From Rikenellaceae bacterium (lineage in GTDB: Bacteria; Bacteroidota; Bacteroidia; Bacteroidales; Rikenellaceae): DNA of 37,640 bases. Below the pieces are notes generated by a model. It saw only the letters and a program-made list of their open reading frames with translations. It did not search any database and had not been told where the DNA came from. Positions within the stretch are counted from its first letter, which is position 1. Each line of letters opens with the position of its first letter. Both the position numbers and the translations under genes were made by a program. This document shows, piece after piece, positions 27,715-37,100 of this stretch. The stretch is from the NCBI GenBank assembly GCA_031262465.1, contig JAISHQ010000039.1:1-37640 (forward strand). The letters are read 5' to 3'.

Positions 27715-28647
27715 ATGAAATACCGTCTGCTTGCCTTGTTTTTTCTCTGTTTTTTGCCTCTTGCGCTGACTGCGGGGGAGGCCGATTTTGCCCCGCAATA
27801 CACGGAGCGGCACATGGGCCATGCCGACCTCTCTCGGGGGCTTTTTTACCGCCCGCCCCAAGACCCCTTGCCCGAGGCGGTCACAGCCCTGCTTGTCGAG
27901 GTCGGAGCCACGGCGACCGGTACCCCTCCGCGCCGGGGCGTGGTGCTCGAACTCATTCAGGCCGAGGCTATTCCGGTTATTTCCACGCCAACGGCCAACG
28001 CCTATCGGATGGTTGTCTCTTCAAGCAGGATACGGATCGAATACACCTCCCTGCGCGCAGTGATCGCCGCTTTGCGGGAGCTGACGGCCTTGCGCGACGA
28101 GCAACCCACCTCGCGCCGTCGGCGGATTCCGGCGGGTGAGGTACGGGGGTGGATCGCCGCTTCGCAGGCCACGGTTTATCGCCTGACGGTCACCCCTTTC
28201 CGCTCGCCGCAAGCGTTGGAAGCGGAGATTTTGGGAGCGATCCCCCCGACGGCCACCGAGGTCGAATTGCCGTTGACCTCGCCCGATAACGGTTGGCTTC
28301 TGCCGGGCGAGGTGTTGCAGACGATCGACTTCGCCGTACCGACCGACACGCGCCACTATTATACTTACGGCCAGCTGAATGAGCTTTCAAAAACCTTTTC
28401 CCGGTACGGTCTGAATCTCGTCCCGCTCTTCGACCTGACGGCGAAAAATCCCCATTTCGAGGCCACGGTGGGTCACGCCCTGCTCTCGGTCGAGGGGATG
28501 CGCTTTGTCCGGATGCTGTTGGAGGAGTTCCTTGCTCACACGGCCTTTCCTGCGGTCGCCTTTGTGGTGCCCGAGGGGGTTTACCGCGACCAAATTGCCC
28601 GGATTGTGGCTCAATATCCCTCAGTTTCCGCCCGCTATTATAAATAG
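27715..28647 (+). CDS. Exported GH20-like protein, apparently lacking the catalytic half
   Basis: Secreted or periplasmic protein of 310 aa. Residues 1-20 are a signal peptide (MKYRLLALFFLCFLPLALTA). Residues about 50-130 resemble the small alpha/beta domain preceding the barrel in family 20 hexosaminidases: an AYRMVVSSSRIRIEY strand pattern, then a helix. Residues about 145-275 recall the start of a GH20 barrel (YTYGQLNELSKTFSRYGLNL followed by VPLFDL). The Asp-Glu catalytic pair and the second half of the barrel are missing, and the protein stops at residue 310 without an evident frameshift. It is therefore either a non-catalytic derivative or a distant relative. The open frame starts 39 codons earlier, but only 27715 gives a signal peptide. 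An FAD dehydrogenase gene follows after 6 bp. Confidence 0.6.
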   Translation: MKYRLLALFFLCFLPLALTAGEADFAPQYTERHMGHADLSRGLFYRPPQDPLPEAVTALLVEVGATATGTPPRRGVVLELIQAEAIPVISTPTANAYRMVVSSSRIRIEYTSLRAVIAALRELTALRDEQPTSRRRRIPAGEVRGWIAASQATVYRLTVTPFRSPQALEAEILGAIPPTATEVELPLTSPDNGWLLPGEVLQTIDFAVPTDTRHYYTYGQLNELSKTFSRYGLNLVPLFDLTAKNPHFEATVGHALLSVEGMRFVRMLLEEFLAHTAFPAVAFVVPEGVYRDQIARIVAQYPSVSARYYK

Positions 28648-28653
28648 GTAACT

Positions 28654-30210
28654 ATGCCCACCGAAATCTCCCTTGTCCTTTCGCCCCAAGAGGCGGCCGA
28701 CCCCAAAATCTATACGGCTAAGGCTGTCAAACAGTTGGGCATCAGCGCCGATCAGCTCGCGCTGGTGCGGATTTTGGGTCGATCCATCGACGCACGAAGC
28801 CGACAAATTCGGGTCAACCTGCGCCTGCAACTCTTCATCGACCCCGAGGGAGAACCGGCTCCGGTTCGCTTCGATTACCCGGACGTAACCCACGCCGCGC
28901 CCGTGGTGATTGTCGGGGCGGGGCCTGCCGGGCTGTTTGCCGCCCTGCGGCTGATCGAGCGGGGGATCAAGCCGATTTTGGTCGAGCGGGGCAAGGACGT
29001 CTCGGCCCGCAAACGCGACATTGCGCAAATCAATCGCAACGGGGCGGTCGACCCCGACTCCAATTACGCCTTTGGCGAGGGTGGCGCGGGAGCCTATTCC
29101 GACGGCAAACTCTTCACCCGCTCCAAAAAGCGGGGCGATTACCGCAAGGCGCTCGAAGTGTTGCACGCCCACGGTGCCGACGAGTCGATCCTTTACGATG
29201 CCCACCCGCACATCGGCACCGACCGCCTGCCCCGCATCATCGCCGCCATTCGCCAGACCATTCGCTCCTGCGGCGGGGAGATTCTGTTTGAAACGCGCGT
29301 CGCCGATCTCCTCCTGCGCGAGGGCAGAGCCGTTGGGGTCGTCGACCGGCAGGGCAATCGGATCGAGGCCATGGCCGTCATTTTGGCCACCGGCCATTCG
29401 GCTCGGGATGTATATAAACTATTGAACAGCAAGGGTGTCCGCTTAGAGGCCAAGCCGTTTGCCATGGGCGTGAGGGTCGAACACCCCCAATCACTCATCG
29501 ACACCATCCAATACCACCTGCCCTCCCGGGGCGAATACCTCCCGGCGGCGGCCTACTCCTTGGTCAGCCAGATCGGCGGGCGGGGGGTCTATTCGTTCTG
29601 TATGTGTCCTGGCGGATTTGTCGTGCCTGCGCTCACCCAGCCGGGCGAGGCGGTGGTCAACGGAATGTCGCCCTCGGGGCGCAATTCGGTCTATGCCAAT
29701 GCGGGCATCGTCACCGAAATCCGCGCCGAGGATTATGCCCACTTGACCGAGGAGTATGGCGCGTTGGCCGCCCTGCGTTTTCAGGAGGAGTTCGAGCAGG
29801 CGGCTTTTGCCCAGGGCGGTGGCCGTCAGGTTGTTCCGGGGCAACGGTTGGCCGATTTTGTGGCCGGGCGAGTGTCGAAATCCCTGCCCGCGACCTCCTA
29901 TCATCCGGGGGCGGTGGCGACGGATATGTACGGCTGGATGCCCCACTTCATCGGCGAGAGCCTGCGCGGCGGCTTTGCTTCGTTTGGGCAAAAAATGCGG
30001 GGGTTTGTGACCAACGAGGCCCTGATCCTTGGCGTGGAGTCGCGCACCTCGTCGCCGGTACGCATCCCGCGCGACCCGCTCACGCTCATGCACCCCGAGA
30101 CCGACGGGCTATTCCCCAGCGGCGAAGGGGCAGGCTATGCCGGAGGCATCGTCTCCGCCGCCCTCGACGGCGAACGCTCCGCCGACCGCTGCGCGGATTA
30201 TTGTCGGTAG
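28654..30210 (+). CDS. COG2509-type FAD-dependent dehydrogenase
   Basis: Flavoprotein of 518 aa. An N-terminal domain of about 85 residues precedes the Rossmann FAD motif VVIVGAGPAGLFAALRLIERG shortened here as GAGPAG (about residues 88-93). YAFGEGGAGAYSDGKLFTRS, the C-terminal GEGAGYAGGIVSAALDGERS and FCMCPGGFVVPA are family hallmarks. Members are annotated as uncharacterised FAD-dependent oxidoreductases; the substrate is unknown. No signal peptide, so cytoplasmic, in contrast to its exported upstream partner. The 6-bp spacing suggests one transcript, which ends at the hairpin just downstream. Confidence 0.85.
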   Translation: MPTEISLVLSPQEAADPKIYTAKAVKQLGISADQLALVRILGRSIDARSRQIRVNLRLQLFIDPEGEPAPVRFDYPDVTHAAPVVIVGAGPAGLFAALRLIERGIKPILVERGKDVSARKRDIAQINRNGAVDPDSNYAFGEGGAGAYSDGKLFTRSKKRGDYRKALEVLHAHGADESILYDAHPHIGTDRLPRIIAAIRQTIRSCGGEILFETRVADLLLREGRAVGVVDRQGNRIEAMAVILATGHSARDVYKLLNSKGVRLEAKPFAMGVRVEHPQSLIDTIQYHLPSRGEYLPAAAYSLVSQIGGRGVYSFCMCPGGFVVPALTQPGEAVVNGMSPSGRNSVYANAGIVTEIRAEDYAHLTEEYGALAALRFQEEFEQAAFAQGGGRQVVPGQRLADFVAGRVSKSLPATSYHPGAVATDMYGWMPHFIGESLRGGFASFGQKMRGFVTNEALILGVESRTSSPVRIPRDPLTLMHPETDGLFPSGEGAGYAGGIVSAALDGERSADRCADYCR

Positions 30211-30251
30211 GGAGATTCAGGACAAAAAAGAGATAAGGAAATTTGTAAAAC

Positions 30252-30282
30252 AAAATCCCTCGCAACCCTGCGGGGGATTTTT
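30252..30282 (+). terminator. Terminator between convergent genes
   Basis: AAAATCCC-T-CGCA pairs with TGCG-G-GGGATTTT around ACCC, 13 pairs including one T-G pair on the plus strand, with T residues at the 3' end and A residues at the 5' end. It can serve both the FAD dehydrogenase gene (plus) and the lipoprotein gene (minus, stop at 30305). Confidence 0.75.
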
Positions 30283-30304
30283 GATGTTTGTCCGTGATTA
30301 CGGA

Positions 30305-32326
30305 TTACCACACCACCTCTTCCCACTTGAGGTTGTCGAAATAATAGGTGGTGGCCACCTTCCCAAAGAGAAAGGCGATTGTCCGGAAATCGGACTGAGT
30401 TGTTGTTCCCGTCCACTCGTAATGTTGCCACTGGGTCGTTGTGTTGATCTGCCCAACGGCATCCCAATAAAGGTAACTACCGGGGTCGGCATGATTCTGT
30501 GTCTGGATATTAGCAGGAGCGTCCGATTTTACGTCCATCGAGAATTTGTACGTTTTACCCATTGTTGCTTCGGGTATCTTAAAGAAGAACTGAGCATCCC
30601 AAGCGTTAGGGCCGACAATGTTGTTCGTAATTGTCAACGCACGTCCTTTTCCTTGATAACCACCTCCATCGGCCGTATAACCAACAGTAACAGTAACTCC
30701 ATTAGCAGGAGCGTCCTGAGTCTGCCAGTTCGACGCATCGTCGGTCTCAAAATCCTGCACGCCGGATAAGTCGTAATTTGGTCCAGGATTTTCCCCACCT
30801 TTTTCGAATTTCTCGATTGCTTTTTTATATTCTTCAAAGAACTTATTCGTGTCCGAGGGTGTAATAATATCGGACAGAGAAACAAGGTCAGACTCTATTA
30901 AAGTATAGTTCAAGCCTGGTATATTCACGCTATAGACAAAATTTAAAAACGACCACCAGATTCCAGGGATATTGTGTTCCGCTCTCCATTTTTCCAGCTT
31001 GTCGAGGTTAACGACAAATCCGTCACGTACGTCAAATTCTTTTTGTGCCATGTCATCAGGTATACCCAGAATAGCTTCTTTATTCGTCGGAAATAGATTT
31101 TCTACAAAAGACTCTTCTCGTGGGCCGGGCAGATAAACTTCATTACCGTTTTCATCATAATCATAATACCCACTAGTAGGCCAAAGAACTGTTACACTCA
31201 TATCAGGTAATACAGGCAAATCAGCCGCATTCAAAGCAGGGGCACGTATACCTGCATTGGCTTGTATCATTTGGTCGTAATAATAGGTATCAAACAGTTT
31301 ATTTATAGGCAAATTACCAATTATATAATTGTTAATTTGGCAAACGAAAGAATTTTTGGCTTGGGAATATTCATAATCTCTAAACATTTTTGCTGTTCGA
31401 CCATTATTCTTCCAGTTTGCCAATAGAAAATTACCACAACGGTCAAGGGTATCAATGTTAAATGAGCCATACGATAATTCCACTTCTGATATAAGCGGGG
31501 TTTTGTCGAATTGGATGTTTTTTGTCAGATCACACACCGAAGGACAGGACCAATCAGTCATGCAAGTCGTGCCTGTAAGCTTCATTGGGTACTTGTTGGC
31601 GCCTCTGACAATTATGGTTTTGCCAGGGTTATTCGCGACTAATTCGGCTTGGGTTTCAACCCATCTGTCTGCCATTTCCGCAGTCATTTGAACAATTGCA
31701 CCAATCGGCATTGGTGGCACGGGCGCAGGGGTTACTTTGATTTTTTCTACATCTGCAGGTGGGATAATACCCGAAGCCGTCAGAGCGTCCGCTGTTTCCT
31801 CGGGCACGGTCAATGGCTCGTGTGTTACTGGGTTTTCTGATAATAATTCAACCGGTACGTCTGCAACGGCTGCCAACTCTGTCAATGTGCCTATATTTTC
31901 CTCTGTCCACAGTCCCTCGTCAACTTTTCCTGTTGTCGGGTCGGGTGCCTGGTAAAATGAAAGTTCGCCTTTGATTTCGACATCTGCATACATCCCGGCG
32001 CGGGTTTGTTTCATTGCGTCCAAGGCGTTTTTCAGCGCAGCCAATGCCTCGAAATCTTCTTTATTTCGTAATGGCAAAGGTTTGGTTAAATCCAATACGA
32101 CCGTTTTGCCGCTTTTGAACAATTGATAAAGTATCTCGGACGGCGACTTTGGATTGGTTATGGTTATAACATTCCCCTCTTCGACAACGACCGGTTTTTC
32201 TTTTTCGACGGGTTCGACCGGCGGTTCTTTGCCGACGCAGGCGGTCATTAATGCAAATGCGGACACGACCGCGATTTTTCCAGCGTTCGCCATCAAACGA
32301 TTCGAATCGTAAGTCTTTGCTTTCAT
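30305..32326 (-). CDS. Large lipoprotein with C-terminal carbohydrate-binding-like domain
   Basis: Predicted surface or periplasmic lipoprotein of 673 aa. A signal peptide ends in the lipobox LMTAC with the lipidated Cys at 30, followed by a Pro/Glu/Val/Lys-rich linker (residues 31-50). About 50-240 is a predicted helical/mixed region of unknown family. About 260-345 has five cysteines (TTCMTDWSCPSVC, DRC, FVC). From about 523 to the end is a beta-rich domain resembling CBM4/9/22 jelly rolls: VQDFETDDASNW at its start, FKIPEATMGKTYKFSMDVKS in the middle and TTYYFDNLKWEEV at its end. The codon make-up is more AT-rich than the upstream genes. No SusC/SusD partner is adjacent. Function unknown; glycan or surface binding is an inference from the last domain. 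Confidence 0.75.
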   Translation of the reverse strand: MKAKTYDSNRLMANAGKIAVVSAFALMTACVGKEPPVEPVEKEKPVVVEEGNVITITNPKSPSEILYQLFKSGKTVVLDLTKPLPLRNKEDFEALAALKNALDAMKQTRAGMYADVEIKGELSFYQAPDPTTGKVDEGLWTEENIGTLTELAAVADVPVELLSENPVTHEPLTVPEETADALTASGIIPPADVEKIKVTPAPVPPMPIGAIVQMTAEMADRWVETQAELVANNPGKTIIVRGANKYPMKLTGTTCMTDWSCPSVCDLTKNIQFDKTPLISEVELSYGSFNIDTLDRCGNFLLANWKNNGRTAKMFRDYEYSQAKNSFVCQINNYIIGNLPINKLFDTYYYDQMIQANAGIRAPALNAADLPVLPDMSVTVLWPTSGYYDYDENGNEVYLPGPREESFVENLFPTNKEAILGIPDDMAQKEFDVRDGFVVNLDKLEKWRAEHNIPGIWWSFLNFVYSVNIPGLNYTLIESDLVSLSDIITPSDTNKFFEEYKKAIEKFEKGGENPGPNYDLSGVQDFETDDASNWQTQDAPANGVTVTVGYTADGGGYQGKGRALTITNNIVGPNAWDAQFFFKIPEATMGKTYKFSMDVKSDAPANIQTQNHADPGSYLYWDAVGQINTTTQWQHYEWTGTTTQSDFRTIAFLFGKVATTYYFDNLKWEEVVW

Positions 32327-32385
32327 ATTTTTCCTTTTAAAAACCTGCGTAAAATTAGGAAAAAACAGTTAGATCACCAAATTTT

Positions 32386-32409
32386 TATCTATCTATCTAT
32401 CTATCTATC
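32386..32409. repeat. ATCT tetranucleotide microsatellite upstream of the lipoprotein gene
   Basis: Five full ATCT units plus ATC in tandem (32387-32409), 60 bp upstream of the start at 32326. On the minus strand, AAAATTTG (32378-32385), one mismatch from the TAnnTTTG box, lies immediately downstream, so the repeat would fill the spacer of that possible promoter. No good TTG is seen at -33. Confidence 0.8.
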
Positions 32410-32565
32410 AGTACTTTATGATTGTAGTTTTGCGAGCAAAAAACATACCCTCGACACCAGTTTTTAACGCATCAGTCGTATTTGTCGGCTTGAGAAAAAA
32501 GGAAGAAAAAGGATCCGGTTTTCGGCAGATTTTGGCCATTCTGCGCAGATTTTAGAGCCGACCTC

Positions 32566-32594
32566 TTGCATTTTGGAAAAAAGCGTTATCTTTG
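32566..32594 (+). promoter_or_regulatory. Promoter of tRNA-Leu
   Basis: TTG (32566-32568), 18 bp, then an exact -7 box TATCTTTG (32587-32594); the tRNA begins 14 nt later. The rest of the 280-bp gap before the tRNA holds the microsatellite and no gene. Confidence 0.65.
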
Positions 32595-32608
32595 CACTCC
32601 GATCGCTT

Positions 32609-32690
32609 GCCCAGATGGCGGAATTGGTAGACGCGCTGGTCTCAAACACCAGTGGAGTGATCCGTGCCGGTTCGATCCCGGCTCTGGGTA
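32609..32690 (+). tRNA. tRNA-Leu (anticodon CAA)
   Basis: Full cloverleaf by eye: acceptor stem GCCCAGA/TCTGGGT (32609-32615, 32683-32689) with discriminator A; D arm containing GGAATTGGTAGAC; anticodon stem CTGGT/ACCAG around CTCAAAC, anticodon CAA, reading UUG; a long variable arm with a GGA/TCC stem as expected for Leu; T arm GCCGG-TTCGATC-CCGGC. CCA is not encoded. Own promoter and terminator flank it. Confidence 0.95.
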
Positions 32691-32694
32691 CGGC

Positions 32695-32740
32695 AAAAAT
32701 CGCTAACTTCTAATTAGTTAAGAAGTTGGCGATTTTTATT
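32695..32740 (+). terminator. Terminator of tRNA-Leu
   Basis: AAAAATCGC-T-AACTTCT (32695-32711) pairs with AGAAGTT-G-GCGATTTTT (32721-32737), 17 pairs including one U-G on the transcribed strand, ending in T residues. It starts five bases after the mature tRNA end. Confidence 0.8.
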
Positions 32741-32747
32741 TGGTTGG

Positions 32748-32769
32748 TTTTCCCCACATTTTCCCCACA
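32748..32769. repeat. Two perfect tandem copies of TTTTCCCCACA next to the tRNA
   Basis: The 11-mer occurs twice back to back, 58 bp downstream of the tRNA 3' end, in a gap of about 190 bp with no gene (32741-32932). Short direct repeats beside a tRNA are what integrase arm-type sites look like; no integrase is in the window, so this is only suggestive. Confidence 0.6.
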
Positions 32770-32932
32770 GGGCTATAAAAACCATTATTACGCTCGATAT
32801 GAATTCTATGGTGCAATCTTATAGGCAAGATTCAAAATTTCAGGCGTGATCGTGAATACAGGTGCGTATTTATATTCATTCCCACTCACACCACATTTGC
32901 ACCACCGAAATTCTCTCCAAGATTTCTTCTAA

Positions 32933-33469
32933 TTATTCCAGGACCGAAATGGGCGATACTCTTGTCAAAACCTCCGTAGACATTTTTGATTTTATCTTCT
33001 CTTTTGCTCGTAGTTTACTTTTGCAAATTATTCTGAAACCAGTGCAGTCATTTTCTCTAATATAGTATTTATTATCAGTGACATCAGCTATATGAAAAGT
33101 GAAAAAGATTTTATCCCTCCTATTAAAATTATCAATATGTACATAACACTCATTGTCGCACTTCCCCTTCTTCATTTTATATTCATTTGAACCAGATTTT
33201 GATTTATTGTATGACTTAATAATCTTAGAGGTTGGATCAAACTGAAAGAGTACCTTGAATCTGGAAATATCTTTATTAGTAGTGTTAATTAACTTAAATT
33301 CTTTGACATAAATATTCTCATGCTGCGAACCATCATCTCCCACAGTAGGTATTTTTGATAGTATGTCTTCATCAATATGATGACATTGCATCTTTTGTAA
33401 TCTTCCTCTTAGCCAGTTTACAAGGAACGTAAAGCCACTACCTCCAATAAATGACCCTATTAATTTCAC
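32933..33469 (-). CDS. Hypothetical protein with short hydrophobic N-terminus
   Basis: 178 aa, not recognised. The proposed start is GTG at 33469 (17 bp after the upstream stop), giving MKLIGSFIGGSGFTFLVNWL, a short hydrophobic segment that may anchor it, followed by basic residues. The rest is polar, Lys/Asn-rich and predicted beta-rich, with strand-like stretches YVKEFKLINT and RFKVLFQFDP, and cysteines in KCDNECYVHID. A strand-like fold is a guess. Strongly AT-rich, unlike the ribosomal and repair genes. Encoded behind the nuclease-like gene, so the two probably form a unit. The start is uncertain because the frame is open upstream without a better codon. Confidence 0.6.
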   Translation of the reverse strand: MKLIGSFIGGSGFTFLVNWLRGRLQKMQCHHIDEDILSKIPTVGDDGSQHENIYVKEFKLINTTNKDISRFKVLFQFDPTSKIIKSYNKSKSGSNEYKMKKGKCDNECYVHIDNFNRRDKIFFTFHIADVTDNKYYIRENDCTGFRIICKSKLRAKEKIKSKMSTEVLTRVSPISVLE

Positions 33470-33486
33470 ATATTCTTCTATAATTT

Positions 33487-33885
33487 CTACATGAATTTAA
33501 TAGAAATATTATTGAAATTATCAACGGAGTACGAAGCAAATCGTACACTTATACCCAGTTGAATACAAAGGTCACTCGCCTTCTTTAATGATGCTTCTGG
33601 AACCAAGAGATAGAAAGATGCGTCTATTTCAGAAGCATACTTTTTCCACTGACCTTCTGCTTCAGATGGGTTAATACTATCTGCTGTCTCGACCTCTATG
33701 ATAAAAGCAACTTCGTTTGTCCCTTTTTTAGTCATGATGATATCCGGATAGTTTTCCAAAATGCCAGCATTCTTTTTTGTTCCTGGGTTAGTATAGATAT
33801 CAAATTCCACTCTATTCAACCTTTTGATCGCTGCATCAATAACTCTATCATGTAATGCCGCATTAGTAAAATCTCTTTGTGCCAT
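33487..33885 (-). CDS. Small PD-(D/E)XK nuclease-like protein
   Basis: 132 aa, no family name given with confidence. An N-terminal helix (ALHDRVIDAAIKRLNRVEF) is followed by NYPDIIMTKKGTNEVAFIIEVET: a Pro-Asp (D48), two strands, and E64-V-E66 in the place of (D/E)xK, then a helix with EGQWKKYA (Q79, K81, K82). This layout is that of PD-(D/E)XK nuclease folds, with Glu replacing Lys. It may be an active variant, a DNA-binding relic or unrelated. It lies downstream of the type I restriction genes on the same strand, separated by 228 bp, and just ahead of the 178-aa gene. Confidence 0.55.
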   Translation of the reverse strand: MAQRDFTNAALHDRVIDAAIKRLNRVEFDIYTNPGTKKNAGILENYPDIIMTKKGTNEVAFIIEVETADSINPSEAEGQWKKYASEIDASFYLLVPEASLKKASDLCIQLGISVRFASYSVDNFNNISIKFM

Positions 33886-34113
33886 ATCTTATTCATTTGG
33901 ACTTCAACAATTAGTTTTAAGGCTTATTTTTGAGATAGAATCCGAAGTCCGTTAAGGGCTACCTCATAAAACCTATACAAAATAAATAAAAATAATTAAG
34001 AGTACCGAATAATTCATGTTTTAATGTTATAATCTTGAGATTGTTCTATTGTGGGGTTAATAATGCCACGCTGTATAAATTAAATATATTGGACAGATGT
34101 AAATATTTCCTAA
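33886..34113. other. AT-rich gap without a gene between hsdR and the nuclease-like gene
   Basis: 228 bp, very AT-rich. No gene, no clear terminator and no exact TAnnTTTG box on the minus strand were found. It marks the boundary between the GC-richer hsdR and the two AT-rich small genes. Confidence 0.5.
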
Positions 34114-37100
34114 TCAATTATCATCACTCCACATTTCGCATTGGGCGATGACGGTGTTGATTGCATCTTCAACGCCTTCGGGCGGGTATTTGTACTTTCG
34201 GAGGAGACGTTTCACAATCATTCGCATTCCGGCACGGGCTCTCTCTTTCTTCTGCCAGTCGATGGTTTTGTTCTTGCGCAGGGTGTCGGTCAGCTCTTTG
34301 GTGATGGCGACCAGTTGGTCGTTATCGTAGAAATCCTTGACCGCATCGGGTTTGGTCAGCGCATCGTAGAACGCCATCTCCTCGGTGTTAAGCCCCATCT
34401 CTTCGCCCTCCCGCGAGGCTTGGGTAATATCGTGAGCCATTTTCAGCAACTCTTCGATAACCTGCTCGTTGGTCAGCAATCCTTTGAGGTAGTTGCTCAT
34501 CGACCGCGCCATCATCTCCGAGAACTTCTCCGACTTCACAACATTGGTGCGCTTATATATCGAAATCTGCTCGGCAATCAGTTTTTTGAGCATCTCAACG
34601 GCGAGATTACGCTCCTTCATCTGTGAAATCTCGGCAAGGAACTTCGGGTCGAAAAGCGAAAATTCTTCTCTTATATCCGAGAACAGATTGATTACACCTT
34701 CGCTGTGAATACTCTGTTTCAGCAACTCGTTAATCGCCTGATTGATCTCTTTGAACGACAACTTGCCTTGTCCTCCCACGCGGGTAAGCAATATGCGTAC
34801 AGCCTCGAAGTATGCAGCCTCGAAACGTTGCGATTCATCGAGACGGCTGTGGCACAGGCTCATAGCCTGACGTAACAGCAGAGCCTCTTTGATGAAATTC
34901 GCCTTTTTCGCCGACATCTCGGGCGAAGAGAAGAAATCGACCCCGCCGCTTATGGTTTGGGCACGGGGATAGTCGGTCTTGGAGGTCATAAACGCAGAGT
35001 AGTCGTAGCCGTGCATCAAATCGCGGCACACATCCAACTTCTCGATGAATTTGGGTAGCGCGGTCTTGATGATGTCCATCTCGCCGTAATTGCTCTGGTC
35101 GCGGCGGGTGTAATCGGACATTGCCTGTTTGAGAGCCGAAGCGATGCCGACGTAATCGACCACCAGCCCGCCCTCTTTATCTTGAAATACCCTGTTTACA
35201 CGGGCGATGGCTTGCATCAAGTTGTGGCCCGACATCGGTTTGTAAACATACATCGTTGCCAGCGACGGCACATCGAACCCTGTCAGCCACATATCCACAA
35301 CGATAGCGATTTTCATCGGGTCGTCGTTGTCCTTGAACTTGCGAGCCAAATCTTCGCGGTACGTTTTGTTGCCGACTATATCGTGCCACTCCTCGGGGTC
35401 GCGGTTGTCGGAGGTCATCACCACCTTCACCTTTTCTCGCCATGCAGGGCGCAGTTCGAGCAGTTTTTCGTAAATCTTCATCGCAATGGGGCGTGAATAT
35501 GCCACCACCATCGCCTTGCCGGTCAGCAGATACTGTCGGTCTTCATAATGCGCCACGATGTCGCGGCAGAGCGAATCTATCGTTTCCGGTGAACCCAAAA
35601 TAGAGTCGAGTCGGCCGAGTTCTTGCTTGCTTTTTTCTATAAGCGGAGCGTCGGCCATCTCGGCCAGTTCATCGTATTTTTTGTCGATCTGCTCCAGAAT
35701 CTCCTTGTCGAGTTTCAGGTTGATAACCCGGCTCTCGTAGTATACGGGGCGGGTCGCGCCGTCTTCCACCGACTGGGTCATGTCGTAGATGTCGATATAG
35801 TCGCCGAACACCTCGCGGGTACTGCGGTCTTTGGTCGAGATGGGAGTGCCCGTGAAGCCGATGTAGGTGGCATTGGGCAGGTTGTCGCGAATTACACGGG
35901 CAGCTCCGATAGAGACCTTGCCCGTCTTAGGATCGACCTTTTCGGTGAATCCATACTGTCCGCGATGCGCTTCGTCGGCCATCACCACAATATTGCGCCG
36001 CTCGGACAACGCCTTGTCAACCTCCTCGAACTTCTGCATCGTGGTAAAAAAGATGCCGTTGGCCTGTCTACCGGCGAGTAATTGACGCAGATGCTCTCTG
36101 CTATAAGCCTGTACTGGAGTTTGACGCAGAAAATTCTTGCAACTGCTGAACTGTCTGTAAAGTTGGTCATCGAGGTCGTTGCGATCGGTCAACACGACAA
36201 TCGTCGGGCTGTCGAGGGCCGATTGCAACAACCGAGCGTAGAACACCATAGACAACGATTTGCCGCTACCTTGTGTGTGCCAAAAGACACCGCCTTTGCC
36301 ATCGGTTTTCGCCGCCTCAGATGTCGAGGTTACGGCCTTGCGCACGGCGTAGTATTGATGATAGGCGGCCAGAATCTTGCGGTCGCTGGCATCGTCTTTT
36401 GAGAAACAAATAAAGTTGCGCAATATATCCAGAAATCGCGCTTTCTCAAACATCCCCTCGAAAAGCACGTTGAAAGCGGCGTGTCGTTTGTTTTCGCTGT
36501 CGCCGTTCACGGTTTTCCACTCCATGTAGCGACCCTCGTCGGCGGTGATTGTGCCCACTTTGGTTGTGAGTTGGTCGCTGATGACGCACATGGCGTTATA
36601 GTAGAACAGCGACGGGATTTCGCGCATATAGTTTCGCAACTGGGCGTATGCCTCCGAAACATCGGTTTGCTCGCGCGACGGCGATTTCAACTCCACAACC
36701 ACCAACGGCAGACCATTCATAAAAATCACTATATCGGGGCGTTTTACCGAGTGCTCCTCCACCGTCCACTGATTGGCAACGCAGAAATCGTTGCGTTCCG
36801 GACGGTCGTAATCCACGAGCCGAACCAGTGCCGATTTTTGCTCTCCCCCGTGGTGGAAATTAACCTCGATGCCGTTTTGCAACCAATCGATGAAATGCGC
36901 GTTCTTTTGTACGGGAGTGCCACCCTCAAAATTGGTGAGCTTGTGCAGAGCTTCGGTGATTGCCTCACCCGGAAGCGCAGGATTGACACGCTCCAACGCT
37001 GCCATCAAGCGTTCCGTCATCAGCGGCGAACGGTAATCTCTCGCCACATCGGGGCCGTAAACGTGCTCATAACCCAGTCTGTCGGTCAGTAGCTCGATTA

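Noticed and set aside
32464-32649. 61-codon minus-strand open frame overlapping the tRNA-Leu gene
   Set aside because: Covers the tRNA and its promoter on the opposite strand; no support as a gene.
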